Positions 7,629 through 15,029 of a stretch of DNA of 15,981 bases are shown here, in pieces. The position numbers were made by a program, and so were the translations under genes. The notes below the pieces were generated by a model. That model worked only from the letters and a program-made list of their open reading frames with translations. It had not been told where the DNA came from and searched no databases. This DNA is from Methylococcaceae bacterium (lineage in GTDB: Bacteria; Pseudomonadota; Gammaproteobacteria; Methylococcales; Methylomonadaceae): NCBI GenBank assembly GCA_030699345.1, contig JAUYMX010000139.1:1-15981 (forward strand). Reading direction: 5' to 3'. Each line of letters begins with the position of its first letter. Within the stretch, counting starts at the first letter, position 1.

Positions 7629-8795
7629 ATGAATATTCATGAGTATCAGGCCAAACAGTTATTTAAGGACTACCAAATACCGGTGCCTGAAGGAAAACAA
7701 GTGACCAAGCCAGATCAGGCCGAGCTGGTAGCTAGAGCATTGGGCGGTGAAGGCTGGGTAGTTAAAGCCCAGGTTCATGCGGGTGGAAGGGGCAAAGTCG
7801 GTGGCGTTAAACTGGCTAACAGCCTGAAGGAAGTTAAAGAGTTCAGTGCAAGTTTGCTGGGACAACGGTTAGTGACCCAACAAACAGGTGCGGAAGGATT
7901 GCCGATTAATTCCTTGCTGATCGAAAAAATCTACCCGATTAAACGCGAGTTGTATCTTAGTCTAGTGGTCGATCGCAGCAGCCAGCGTGTCATGTTTATC
8001 GCATCAGCCGCAGGTGGCATGGACATTGAAACCGTTGCCCATGACACACCTGAACAGATTATCTCGGTACCCATTCATCCGGCAGCCGGTCTGCAAGGCT
8101 ATCAATGCCGCAAGGTCGGTTTTGCATTAGGTCTTAAAGGTGCGCAACTTCGCGAACTGGAAAAGCTAATGGGCGGCTTGTATCAACTGTTTTTAGCTAA
8201 AGATGCCAGCCAGATAGAAATTAACCCGTTAATAGAAACTGACAGCGGCGAGTTGTTGGCTTTGGATGCCAAAATCAACTTCGATGATAACGCGCTGGCT
8301 TTACATCCTGATATTGCCGCGCTGCAAGATCCTGAGCAGGAAGATCCAAAAGAAAACGAAGCCCAGCAATTTGGGCTTAATTACATTACCTTGTCCGGCA
8401 ATATTGGTTGCATGGTCAATGGCGCTGGCTTGGCGATGGCGACTATGGACTTGGTTAAGCTTAAAGGCGGATTCCCTGCCAATTTTCTGGATGTCGGCGG
8501 CGGTACGACGGTTGAAAAAGTATCCGAAGCTTTCAAATTGATTCTTTCCGACCCGGAGGTAAAAGCCGTATTGGTAAATATTTTTGGCGGTATCGTGCAA
8601 TGTGACGTGATTGCACAAGGCATTTTAGCCGCGGTCGAGCAAGTGCATGTGACCGTGCCGGTGGTCGTAAGATTGGAAGGCACGCATGCTGAACAAGGCC
8701 GTGAGTTGCTGGCTAAATCCGGCGTGAATATCGTTGCGGCGGATGATCTGGAACATGCCGCAGAACAAGTCGTGGCCTTAGCGAAAGGAAGATAG
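7629..8795 (+). CDS. sucC: Succinyl-CoA ligase (ADP-forming) beta subunit
   Basis: SucC pairs with SucD to convert succinyl-CoA, ADP and phosphate to succinate, CoA and ATP in the TCA cycle. The product is 388 residues, exactly the E. coli length. The ATP-grasp domain starts MNIHEYQAKQLFKDY and carries the nucleotide-binding WVVKAQVHAGGRGKVGGVK block, with metal-ligating IEINPL in the middle. The C-terminal CoA-ligase domain carries GNIGCMVNGAGLAMATMD, NFLDVGGGT and VNIFGGIVQCDVIAQGI. The ATG at 7629 follows GAGGAG at about 7617-7622; the frame stays open upstream to 7563, but that extension lacks homology. Malate-CoA ligase (MtkA) of serine-cycle organisms is a close relative; the near match to E. 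coli SucC and the length favour SucC. sucD follows after 5 bases. Confidence 0.92.
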   Translation: MNIHEYQAKQLFKDYQIPVPEGKQVTKPDQAELVARALGGEGWVVKAQVHAGGRGKVGGVKLANSLKEVKEFSASLLGQRLVTQQTGAEGLPINSLLIEKIYPIKRELYLSLVVDRSSQRVMFIASAAGGMDIETVAHDTPEQIISVPIHPAAGLQGYQCRKVGFALGLKGAQLRELEKLMGGLYQLFLAKDASQIEINPLIETDSGELLALDAKINFDDNALALHPDIAALQDPEQEDPKENEAQQFGLNYITLSGNIGCMVNGAGLAMATMDLVKLKGGFPANFLDVGGGTTVEKVSEAFKLILSDPEVKAVLVNIFGGIVQCDVIAQGILAAVEQVHVTVPVVVRLEGTHAEQGRELLAKSGVNIVAADDLEHAAEQVVALAKGR

Positions 8796-8800
8796 AGTCG

Positions 8801-9667
8801 ATGAGCATTCTGATCAACAAACACACCAAAGTCATTTGCCAAGGTTTCACCGGCAAACAAGGCAGTTTTCATTCTCGTCAGGCGCTGGAATACGGCACCC
8901 AATTGGTTGGTGGCGTAACGCCCGGACGCGGTCATGAAGTCCATTTAGGCTTGCCGGTATTCGACACCGTTGCCGATGCCGTAAACAGCACCGGCGCCAC
9001 CGCCAGCGTGATTTACGTACCGCCTTTTTACGCGGCTGATGCCATTCTGGAAGCTGTCGATGCAGGGATAACACTCATCGTTTGCATCACCGAAGGCATT
9101 CCTATTTTGCAGATGCTGCGGGTAAAGGCGGCCATGGCCGATACCGGCGCCTTGTTAATCGGCCCCAATTGCCCCGGCATCATCACCCCCGGCGAATGCA
9201 AGATCGGCATCATGCCCGGCAACATCCATCTGCCCGGCTCGATAGGCATTGTCTCTCGTTCAGGTACGTTGACTTATGAATCGGTCGATCAAACCACCAA
9301 GCAAGGTTTGGGACAAAGCACCTGCGTTGGTATCGGTGGCGACCCCATCCACGGCATGAACTTCGTGGATGTCCTCAGCCGTTTTCAAGCCGACGAGCAA
9401 ACCAAAGGTATTGTCATGGTCGGTGAAATCGGCGGCGTTGAGGAAGAAGAAGCCGCGGAATATATCAAAGGCCACGTCACCAAGCCGGTCGTGGCTTACA
9501 TCGCCGGCCAAACTGCGCCACCCGGCAAACGTATGGGTCATGCCGGCGCGATTGTTACCGGTGGTAAAGGCACCGCTGCCGGTAAAGTAGCAGCACTTAA
9601 AGCTGCCGGGATTGAAGTGGTTAATTCACCTACCGATATTGGCGTGGCTATGAAGGGTTGTTTATGA
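8801..9667 (+). CDS. sucD: Succinyl-CoA ligase (ADP-forming) alpha subunit
   Basis: SucD holds the phospho-histidine and the CoA-binding Rossmann domain of succinyl-CoA ligase. The product is 288 residues (E. coli 289). The CoA-binding part shows TKVICQGFTGKQGSFHSRQA and GGVTPGRGHEVHLGLPVFDT. The ligase part shows GPNCPGIITPGECKIGIMP, SRSGTLTYE and GIGGDPIHGMNF, and the catalytic H247 sits in GKRMGHAGAIVTGG. AAGGAAG at about 8785-8791 is the ribosome-binding site. The last codons read GVAMKGCL and the TGA overlaps the ATG of the following methyltransferase (ATGA). If a transfer event placed the methyltransferase here, the last few SucD residues could have been altered at the junction; a comparison with relatives lacking the insert would show this. 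Confidence 0.93.
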   Translation: MSILINKHTKVICQGFTGKQGSFHSRQALEYGTQLVGGVTPGRGHEVHLGLPVFDTVADAVNSTGATASVIYVPPFYAADAILEAVDAGITLIVCITEGIPILQMLRVKAAMADTGALLIGPNCPGIITPGECKIGIMPGNIHLPGSIGIVSRSGTLTYESVDQTTKQGLGQSTCVGIGGDPIHGMNFVDVLSRFQADEQTKGIVMVGEIGGVEEEEAAEYIKGHVTKPVVAYIAGQTAPPGKRMGHAGAIVTGGKGTAAGKVAALKAAGIEVVNSPTDIGVAMKGCL

Positions 9668-10638
9668 AAGTAATCGATCCAAATGGACTTGAATGCGTAG
9701 AAATCTGTGCGGGTGCCGGTGGTCAAGCCTTGGGCTTGGAACGTGCGGGATTCGACGCGCAAGCTTTGGTTGAAATTGATGCTCACTGTTGCAAAACCTT
9801 ACGATTCAATCGCCCAAACTGGAATGTTATTGAAAGTGATGTAAAGGAGTTCGACGGTACAAAATACAAAGGTGTTCAATTGTTGGCTGGCGGCGTACCG
9901 TGCCCGCCTTTTTCCAAAGCGGGTAAACAATTGGGGCAAGATGATGACCGCGATTTGTTTCCAGAAGCATTGCGCCTTGTTGATGAAATCAGACCTAATG
10001 CTGTCATGCTGGAAAACGTACGCGGTTTTCTTGACGCTGTATTTGAAGATTATCGCATTACCTTGAAGCGGCAATTGCAACGCATGGGCTATGTAGTCGA
10101 TTGGCGTTTACTGAATTCTTCAGACTATGGTGTTTCGCAGTTACGCCCTCGTGTTGTCATCGTCGCTATTAAAAAAGACTTGGCTGCTAATTTTCACTGG
10201 TGCAGCCCTCTTGGTCATAACCCGCCTACTGTTGGAGAGCTTTTGCTCGATCAAATGAATGCGGGTGGCTGGCGTGGAGCTAGAAAGTGGGCGAAAGAAG
10301 CTGACGATATTGCGCCAACAATTGTGGGTGGTTCCAAGAAACACGGTGGCCCCGATTTGGGACCAACCCGAGCCAAGAAAGCATGGGCGGCACTAGGGGT
10401 AAATGGGCACACCATTGCTAATGAAGTACCTGAAAAAGATTTTGTTGGTATGCCTCGTTTAACCGTGGAGATGGTGGCAAGAATTCAAGGTTTTCCCGAT
10501 GACTGGAAATTTTTAGGCAAAAAAACACCTGCATACCGTCAAGTTGGCAACGCTTTTCCGCCACCTGTTGCTCATGCAGTGGCCGCACAAATTCATGAAT
10601 GTTTGGCAGTTAGAAAACTATTTGCAATAGCAGGATAA
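9664..10638 (+). CDS. DNA (cytosine-5) methyltransferase of a type II restriction-modification system
   Basis: This enzyme transfers a methyl group from S-adenosylmethionine to C5 of cytosine in a specific DNA site. In the 324-residue product the ordered motifs are motif I at 11-30 (CVEICAGAGGQALGLERAGF), motif IV with catalytic C80 in GGVPCPPFSKAG, motif VI ENVRGF at 117-122, and motif VIII QLRPR at 159-163. A target-recognition region lies at about 185-260. It is followed by motif IX (RLTVEMVARIQGFPDDW) and motif X (QVGNAFPPPVAHAVAAQI) at 293-310. The catalytic motif reads PCPPF where most family members read PCQPF. The ATG overlaps the sucD stop, and AAGGG inside sucD serves as ribosome-binding site. 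An HNH nuclease gene follows after 12 bases. The recognition sequence cannot be read from the protein. Confidence 0.93.
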   Translation: MKVIDPNGLECVEICAGAGGQALGLERAGFDAQALVEIDAHCCKTLRFNRPNWNVIESDVKEFDGTKYKGVQLLAGGVPCPPFSKAGKQLGQDDDRDLFPEALRLVDEIRPNAVMLENVRGFLDAVFEDYRITLKRQLQRMGYVVDWRLLNSSDYGVSQLRPRVVIVAIKKDLAANFHWCSPLGHNPPTVGELLLDQMNAGGWRGARKWAKEADDIAPTIVGGSKKHGGPDLGPTRAKKAWAALGVNGHTIANEVPEKDFVGMPRLTVEMVARIQGFPDDWKFLGKKTPAYRQVGNAFPPPVAHAVAAQIHECLAVRKLFAIAG

Positions 10639-10650
10639 GGACATTTAATA

Positions 10651-11235
10651 ATGGCAAGATCAATTGGGGCAAAAGCAAAATTACGTGAACATTTCTTAAG
10701 TAATATTGGCCGCATAATGGATTCTGAAGAGTTGCGTGAGGTATGTAGTAATCAAACAGAATGGGCGCGGCGTGTTCGTGAACTGCGAACCGAAGAAGGT
10801 TACCAAATACTGACCCACAATGATCGTAGCGATCTAAAACCTGGACAGTACATTTTAGAAAACCCGAAACCGCAACCGGCATTTGAACGTGCAATATCTA
10901 AAGAAACACGGGCTTTCGTTCTTGATCGTAACGGCTTTACTTGTCAAATGTGTGGAGCGGTTGCCGGAGAACTTCACCCGTATGATCCATCAAGAAAAAC
11001 ACGCTTGCACATAGGGCATATTATCGACAAATCGCAAGGTGGGGATGATAGTGCAGCAAACTTACGTGCGTTGTGTTCTGTATGTAATGAAGGAGCTTCA
11101 AACTTAACCCTAGATCGCCCATCTATTCAGAAATTACTGATACAAGTCAGACGGGCAAAAGGCGGGGATCAAGTTGAATTACTAAAGTGGTTAATTGGTA
11201 AATTTCCAAAACAAGCTAAAGAATTCCTCCAATGA
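10651..11235 (+). CDS. HNH endonuclease, probable type II restriction enzyme
   Basis: The product is a 194-residue cytoplasmic nuclease, most likely the cognate cutter for the preceding methyltransferase. Residues 1-70 look like a helical, winged-helix-like DNA-binding part (SEELREVCSNQTEWARRVRELRTEEG). Residues 85-150 form the HNH beta-beta-alpha-metal fold: zinc-binding C98xxC101 and C142xxC145, catalytic H123 in LHIGHIID, N137 in AANLRALC, and N146 after the last cysteine, an HNN variant. AAGGA about 9 bases before the ATG is a good ribosome-binding site. The stop overlaps the nadE ATG (ATGA). Gene order is methyltransferase first, and no C (controller) gene or vsr is present. By eye the gene is more AT-rich than sucD or nadE, which suggests acquisition. 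A stand-alone HNH function is possible but less likely. Confidence 0.85.
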   Translation: MARSIGAKAKLREHFLSNIGRIMDSEELREVCSNQTEWARRVRELRTEEGYQILTHNDRSDLKPGQYILENPKPQPAFERAISKETRAFVLDRNGFTCQMCGAVAGELHPYDPSRKTRLHIGHIIDKSQGGDDSAANLRALCSVCNEGASNLTLDRPSIQKLLIQVRRAKGGDQVELLKWLIGKFPKQAKEFLQ

Positions 11236-12845
11236 CCCTAAAAATCGCCCTAGCCCAAACCAATTTCCTGGTCGGCAATATCGCCGCCAATGTTAGCAAC
11301 ATCATCAAAGCCGCTGAGCATGCCCGTGATGAGTTGGGCGCGGAAATAATTGTTTTTCCCGAGCTGACGATTACCGGCTACCCGGCGGAAGACTTGTTGC
11401 TGCGGGCCGATTTTATTGCCGCTGCCAACAATGCGGTGTATCAGCTGGCCGATGCAGTGGATGGCATCGCTTTGGTGGTGGGTTTTCCCGAGCTTGATGG
11501 CGATAAACTTTATAACAGCGCAGTAGTGTTGCAGGGTGGCGTAACGCTGGCCTGTTATCGCAAACGGGCCTTGCCCAATTACGGCGTGTTCGATGAGCAG
11601 CGTTATTTTGCGGCCGGTGATAAGCCCTGCGTGTTTGAATTTAACGGCACCTTTATTGGCCTGACTATTTGTGAAGATGTCTGGCGGCCCGGCATTATCG
11701 AAGACAACAAGCAGGCTGGGGCGGAGTTGTTATTAACCTTAAACGCGTCGCCTTTTCATTCAGGCAAAATCCATCAACGCGAAGCTATTATTTGTAGCCA
11801 GGTGAAAGCGGCGCAACTGCCTTTGGTGTATGTCAATCAAGTCGGTGGTCAGGATGAGCTGGTTTTTGATGGCGCGTCCTTTGTGGTTAATCAGCAAGGT
11901 GATGTGGTGTTTAGAGCCGCCGAATTTAAAGAGCAAATTAGTGTGATTGAGTTTGACGACAATCAAATCAAGCCAAGTACTTGCGCGCCGCTGTATGAGG
12001 AAGTCTCCAGCGACTATCAAGCGTTGGTGCTGGGCATTCAAGATTACGTGCGCAAGAACGGCTTCCAAGGCGCGTTACTGGGTTTGTCTGGCGGTATTGA
12101 TTCGGCGCTGGTGCTGGCTTTGGCGGTAGATGCCTTGGGCGCGGATAAAGTAGAGGCGGTGCTGATGCCGTCGCGCTACACGCAAGACATGAGTAATGAA
12201 GACGCCATATTAGAAGCCGAGGCGCTGGGCGTTAAGTATCACACCATTCCGATAGAACCTGCGGTGACGGCATTTAATGGCATGTTGGCTGAATTGTTCG
12301 CAGGTACGGCCAAAGATACTACCGAAGAAAATATCCAGGCTCGTTGCCGCGGTGTGATCTTGATGGCCATCTCCAACAAGCAAGGCAAGTTGTTACTTAC
12401 CACCGGCAACAAAAGCGAAATGAGCGTGGGTTATGCCACGTTGTACGGTGACATGGCCGGTGGTTTTGCACCGATCAAGGATGTGCCTAAGCTGTTGGTT
12501 TATAAATTGGCGCGTTACCGAAACAGCCTGTCTGCGGTGATACCCGAGCGTGTTATTACCCGGCCGCCATCTGCCGAATTGGCGCCCGATCAAGTCGATG
12601 CCGATTCCTTACCGCCTTACGAGATTTTAGATCCGATTTTAGAGCGCTATGTAGAACTGGATCAATCTGCAGAAGACATAATTGCTGCCGGTTATAGTCC
12701 TGAACATGTGGTAAGAGCCATCAGCTTGGTAGATCGCAATGAATACAAACGTCGGCAATCGCCGCCCGGCATCCGTATTACGCCACGTGCATTCGGCCGC
12801 GATCGGCGTTATCCGATCACGTCGGGGTATCGAGGAATTAAGTAG
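11232..12845 (+). CDS. nadE: Glutamine-dependent NAD+ synthetase
   Basis: NadE makes NAD+ from nicotinic acid adenine dinucleotide, ATP and ammonia drawn from glutamine. The 537-residue product is the two-domain form. The N-terminal nitrilase-type amidase carries the catalytic triad E44 (VFPELTITGYPAEDLL), K111 (CYRKRALPNYGVFDEQRYF) and C147 (GLTICEDVW). The C-terminal synthetase has the ATP-pyrophosphatase loop SGGIDS at 286-291 (LLGLSGGIDSALVLALAVDALG), then TTGNKSEMSVGYATLYGDMAGGFAPIKDVPK. The ATG lies within the stop of the HNH gene and has no good Shine-Dalgarno sequence of its own, so translation probably depends on ribosomes finishing the nuclease gene, or in an ancestor the sucD gene. 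The product shows no truncation. Confidence 0.95.
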   Translation: MTLKIALAQTNFLVGNIAANVSNIIKAAEHARDELGAEIIVFPELTITGYPAEDLLLRADFIAAANNAVYQLADAVDGIALVVGFPELDGDKLYNSAVVLQGGVTLACYRKRALPNYGVFDEQRYFAAGDKPCVFEFNGTFIGLTICEDVWRPGIIEDNKQAGAELLLTLNASPFHSGKIHQREAIICSQVKAAQLPLVYVNQVGGQDELVFDGASFVVNQQGDVVFRAAEFKEQISVIEFDDNQIKPSTCAPLYEEVSSDYQALVLGIQDYVRKNGFQGALLGLSGGIDSALVLALAVDALGADKVEAVLMPSRYTQDMSNEDAILEAEALGVKYHTIPIEPAVTAFNGMLAELFAGTAKDTTEENIQARCRGVILMAISNKQGKLLLTTGNKSEMSVGYATLYGDMAGGFAPIKDVPKLLVYKLARYRNSLSAVIPERVITRPPSAELAPDQVDADSLPPYEILDPILERYVELDQSAEDIIAAGYSPEHVVRAISLVDRNEYKRRQSPPGIRITPRAFGRDRRYPITSGYRGIK

Positions 12846-12882
12846 CAGGACTAGGCTGTAACCGCTTGTGTTGTTCAAGTTG

Positions 12883-12954
12883 CGTAGGGCTGGCTCGCAT
12901 AGCTTTTAATCGATTGATTATGATTGGCGCGTGTTATGCGATGTAAACCCTACG
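12883..12954. repeat. Degenerate inverted-repeat element (REP/MITE-like) after nadE
   Basis: Nested arms are visible: CGTAGGG (12883-12889) pairs with CCCTACG (12948-12954), and inside them TCGCATA (12895-12901) pairs with TATGCGA (12935-12941), leaving an AT-rich centre. The GTAGGG ends recall small non-autonomous repeats widespread in proteobacteria. It lies in the 116-base gap between convergent genes, a typical place for such elements, and could form a transcript hairpin. No T tract follows. Only one copy is in the window. Confidence 0.45.
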
Positions 12955-12961
12955 TGGCACA

Positions 12962-13282
12962 TCAAATTTTTTCTATTCGCGTCCGAAGGCCGACAGGCAT
13001 TTCCAGGGTCGCTCTATCCCAACCCTCCAAATCCAAAATTTCATCCAGACATTGTTCCATGAGTTGATGGGCTTGTTTGGTGACGTCGGCAATGCGCTGG
13101 TGAACCTGCAAATGCACTTCACTTTCCGAGGGCATATCTATACAGGTCTGTTGATAATCGAATAATTTGCGTAAGTTAGCAATTTGCATACTGACATGGA
13201 CAGGGCATGCGCAGGTGTAAAGGGTGGCTTGCTCATTGATGATGGCAAGTTGTAGAGCAGTAAATTTATTGTTTAGGTTCAT
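12962..13282 (-). CDS. Small protein of unknown function with CxC motif
   Basis: I do not recognise this 106-residue product. It has no signal peptide or membrane segment. Residues 21-30 read LYTCACPVHV, placing C24 and C26 next to a histidine; C47 and C78 are further cysteines. The rest looks helical and charged, with a long helix at about 55-85 (VHLQVHQRIADVTKQAHQLMEQCLDEIL) and a tail GWDRATLEMPVGLRTRIEKI. The CxCPxH cluster could bind metal or be redox-active, but this is inference. AGGAGAGG just before the ATG is a strong ribosome-binding site and fixes the start. A candidate sigma-70 promoter lies about 70 bases upstream. The gene stands alone, convergent with nadE. Confidence 0.75.
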   Translation of the reverse strand: MNLNNKFTALQLAIINEQATLYTCACPVHVSMQIANLRKLFDYQQTCIDMPSESEVHLQVHQRIADVTKQAHQLMEQCLDEILDLEGWDRATLEMPVGLRTRIEKI

Positions 13283-13327
13283 TGACCTCTCCTCTTCTTA
13301 TTATTGTTTTTAAATAATTCCGGCCGT

Positions 13328-13356
13328 TGATTATTTAAGCCTAGCCAGGCTGTCAA
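13328..13356 (-). promoter_or_regulatory. Candidate sigma-70 promoter for the CxC small protein
   Basis: Read on the minus strand, a perfect TTGACA (plus-strand 13351-13356) is followed, at a 16-17 base spacing, by the AT-rich TTAAATAATCA, in which the -10 match is only partial (ATAATC or TAATCA). It points at the gene starting at 13282. The -35 match is strong but the -10 is weak. Confidence 0.4.
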
Positions 13357-13441
13357 GCAACCGGTATTACCGCGCTTATTATAAGCAGATTACCCCGAGC
13401 TGCTATCAGGAATGTAATCTTGCTGGCCGAAAAGAATGAGC

Positions 13442-13948
13442 TTACGGATTGCTGACATCAAAATTAATTACGCGCTCTATTTTGCTGATTAACGAGGCTG
13501 CTGACGCTGGTTGTCCATTAACCACAGTGATGCACTTTTGATAATCGGCAAGTTGTATACACAGTCGAGTACTGGCTATGTCGACCAGGCGTTCGGCCAT
13601 TGTCGTTATGCTGCCGTCGCTTTTCAGGAGCACTTGTTTTTTTACTGTATAGGTATCTGCTAATTCAAAAAAATGGCTGTGGTAAAAGTCGTTAACCAGC
13701 TCTAACACGGTTTTTTTCTCGACTGACAACGTCTGTTTAGGTCCGTTGTTGTAGGTATAAAAGCTATTGCCATCGCCCGCTATGACAACTTGATACCCCT
13801 TCGGAAGACCTTGACCAGGTTGATGCAAAATGGAAATGGAGACGTCTTTTAGAGAATACTGCAGTGGTAACTCTGGGCTTGCCGATAGGTTAGTGGTCAT
13901 TAAGCTAATCCCCAGCGTTATCAATAAATAGATTGAGAATTTATGCAT
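13442..13948 (-). CDS. Secreted protein, DUF6438-like
   Basis: The 168-residue product begins with a Sec signal peptide: basic MHKF, hydrophobic residues 5-18, and a probable cleavage after LSA at residue 23. The mature part has GYQVVIAGDGNSFYTYNNG at 51-69, then VLELVNDFYHSHFFELADTY at 81-100. This resembles the DUF6438 pattern of a two-stranded 'Y-v-v-i-GDG' hairpin followed by a helix and 'FF-L-D-Y', but the match is from memory and moderate. C130 and C139 could form a disulfide. No enzymatic motif is visible, and a periplasmic location is inferred. AAAAAGAAA upstream is a weak ribosome-binding site. It lies downstream of the metalloprotease gene on the same strand but is separated from it by a strong terminator, so it probably has its own promoter. 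Confidence 0.7.
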   Translation of the reverse strand: MHKFSIYLLITLGISLMTTNLSASPELPLQYSLKDVSISILHQPGQGLPKGYQVVIAGDGNSFYTYNNGPKQTLSVEKKTVLELVNDFYHSHFFELADTYTVKKQVLLKSDGSITTMAERLVDIASTRLCIQLADYQKCITVVNGQPASAASLISKIERVINFDVSNP

Positions 13949-13970
13949 GTGTTTATTTCTTTTTGATCAA

Positions 13971-14000
13971 TAAAAAAGGGGCTTGTTATAAGCCCCTTTT
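13971..14000 (-). terminator. Intrinsic terminator of the metalloprotease gene
   Basis: Read on the minus strand, AAAAGGGGCTT pairs with AAGCCCCTTTT (plus-strand 13974-13984 and 13990-14000), an 11-bp perfect stem with a 5-base loop. TTTTTTA follows directly. It begins 28 bases after the stop of the gene ending at 14028. This is a textbook Rho-independent terminator. Confidence 0.88.
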
Positions 14001-14027
14001 AGCGCAACTAAATAGCCAGACGGTAAT

Positions 14028-15029
14028 TTAAAGCGCCGTTTTGCGACGGCCGAAACTGACTAGTCCGAGTAGTCCGCTTAGCATCAACCAAGCTGCGGCA
14101 GGTACGGGTACCTCAGCTGGTGCAACTATCTGTGTATAGCCGATGTCTCGAAGTATACCCAGTTCAATAGCCGACAATTCTCGTGATTTTTGGCCTGCAG
14201 ATACGGATGAAGCCATGATTAACTCAGACAAGGCGAGAGTATCATCGTCAAGATGGCTAATGCTGCTGCCTGGGCTAAATATTGTCGGTGCATAAAGGTT
14301 AACGGCAACACCGCCATTGGCGTCTTTGGCATTTTGACCGTTGAATAATACGCTGCCGCTGCCACTTGTTAGAGCATTAACATTAGAGCCTGCAAATACT
14401 CCGGCGTTATTTATCAAACTAACGCCGTCAGCATTCGTCAAAAATTTGTCAAAAGTGGCCCAGGTGTCGGGCGTGCCAGTGTTCTTATCTTCTAGCCCAC
14501 CACCGTTTTGGTTAACAACCGAACTAAAACCAAATGAGTGTAATAACTCGTGTATTGCGACTGTTTTAAAATCAAATTCATTCGCGGCGACGCTATCGCT
14601 TAGCCCCCAGTTTTCGTAAAAGTTCCAATCAATATGACCGTCGGCCGCAAAATAATTGCTGTCGGTTGCGCCATTAGTCAGAATTTTTGTTTGCACAGTG
14701 GTGCGTTGAAACGTGCCAGGGATCACGGAATAACTGCTGCCTGCTGATGCCAGCCTAGATTCGTTCACGCTCGATGAGGTGACATCGTAATCAAGCGTTG
14801 CGGTGTAATTAACAAAATATTCGCCTAATAAGTCAGCGGCGCTATTCAGTGCCAACTTGCGGGCCGCGCCAAAGGTCGGATCATCAAAGCCTTGACCAGG
14901 GCTTAAGTAGGTAAAGTTGAAGGTTAAAGCCGCTTGAGCCGGCTGAGTGCTAAGGCATAGCGAAATTAATAGGGCTGTCGCGGAGATTTTGCCTTGTGCA
15001 GTTCTTTTGGGAAGGAAATTTAAGGACAT
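14028..15029 (-). CDS. Secreted HExxH metalloprotease with VPxPA-type (PEP-CTERM-like) sorting tail
   Basis: The 333-residue product has a signal peptide (residues 1-33, cleavage likely after AQA) and a zinc-protease motif at 160-170, H160-E-L-L-H164-S-F-G167-F-S-S170. This resembles the NF038122-type PEP-CTERM metalloprotease family. In metzincins the position three after the glycine is a third His or Asp ligand; here it is Ser170, so the third ligand must come from elsewhere. The C-terminus, 307-333, is VPVPAAAWLMLSGLLGL, then FGRRKTAL: a VPxPA motif, a membrane helix and a basic tail, recognised by exosortase/archaeosortase-type sorting systems. It therefore probably passes to the outer surface or extracellular matrix. 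AGGA before the ATG is the ribosome-binding site. No exosortase or polysaccharide genes are in the window. Confidence 0.85.
   Translation of the reverse strand: MSLNFLPKRTAQGKISATALLISLCLSTQPAQAALTFNFTYLSPGQGFDDPTFGAARKLALNSAADLLGEYFVNYTATLDYDVTSSSVNESRLASAGSSYSVIPGTFQRTTVQTKILTNGATDSNYFAADGHIDWNFYENWGLSDSVAANEFDFKTVAIHELLHSFGFSSVVNQNGGGLEDKNTGTPDTWATFDKFLTNADGVSLINNAGVFAGSNVNALTSGSGSVLFNGQNAKDANGGVAVNLYAPTIFSPGSSISHLDDDTLALSELIMASSVSAGQKSRELSAIELGILRDIGYTQIVAPAEVPVPAAAWLMLSGLLGLVSFGRRKTAL

Noticed and set aside
8381..8944. Open frame of 187 codons antisense to sucC/sucD
   Set aside because: It is a reverse shadow of two well-identified genes, spanning their junction, with no recognisable domain.
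7629..9667. Malate-CoA ligase (mtkAB) rather than sucCD
   Set aside because: No serine-cycle genes are nearby, the subunit lengths (388 and 288) fit SucC and SucD, and motifs closely follow E. coli SucCD. The enzymes are homologous, so substrate cannot be fully excluded from sequence alone.
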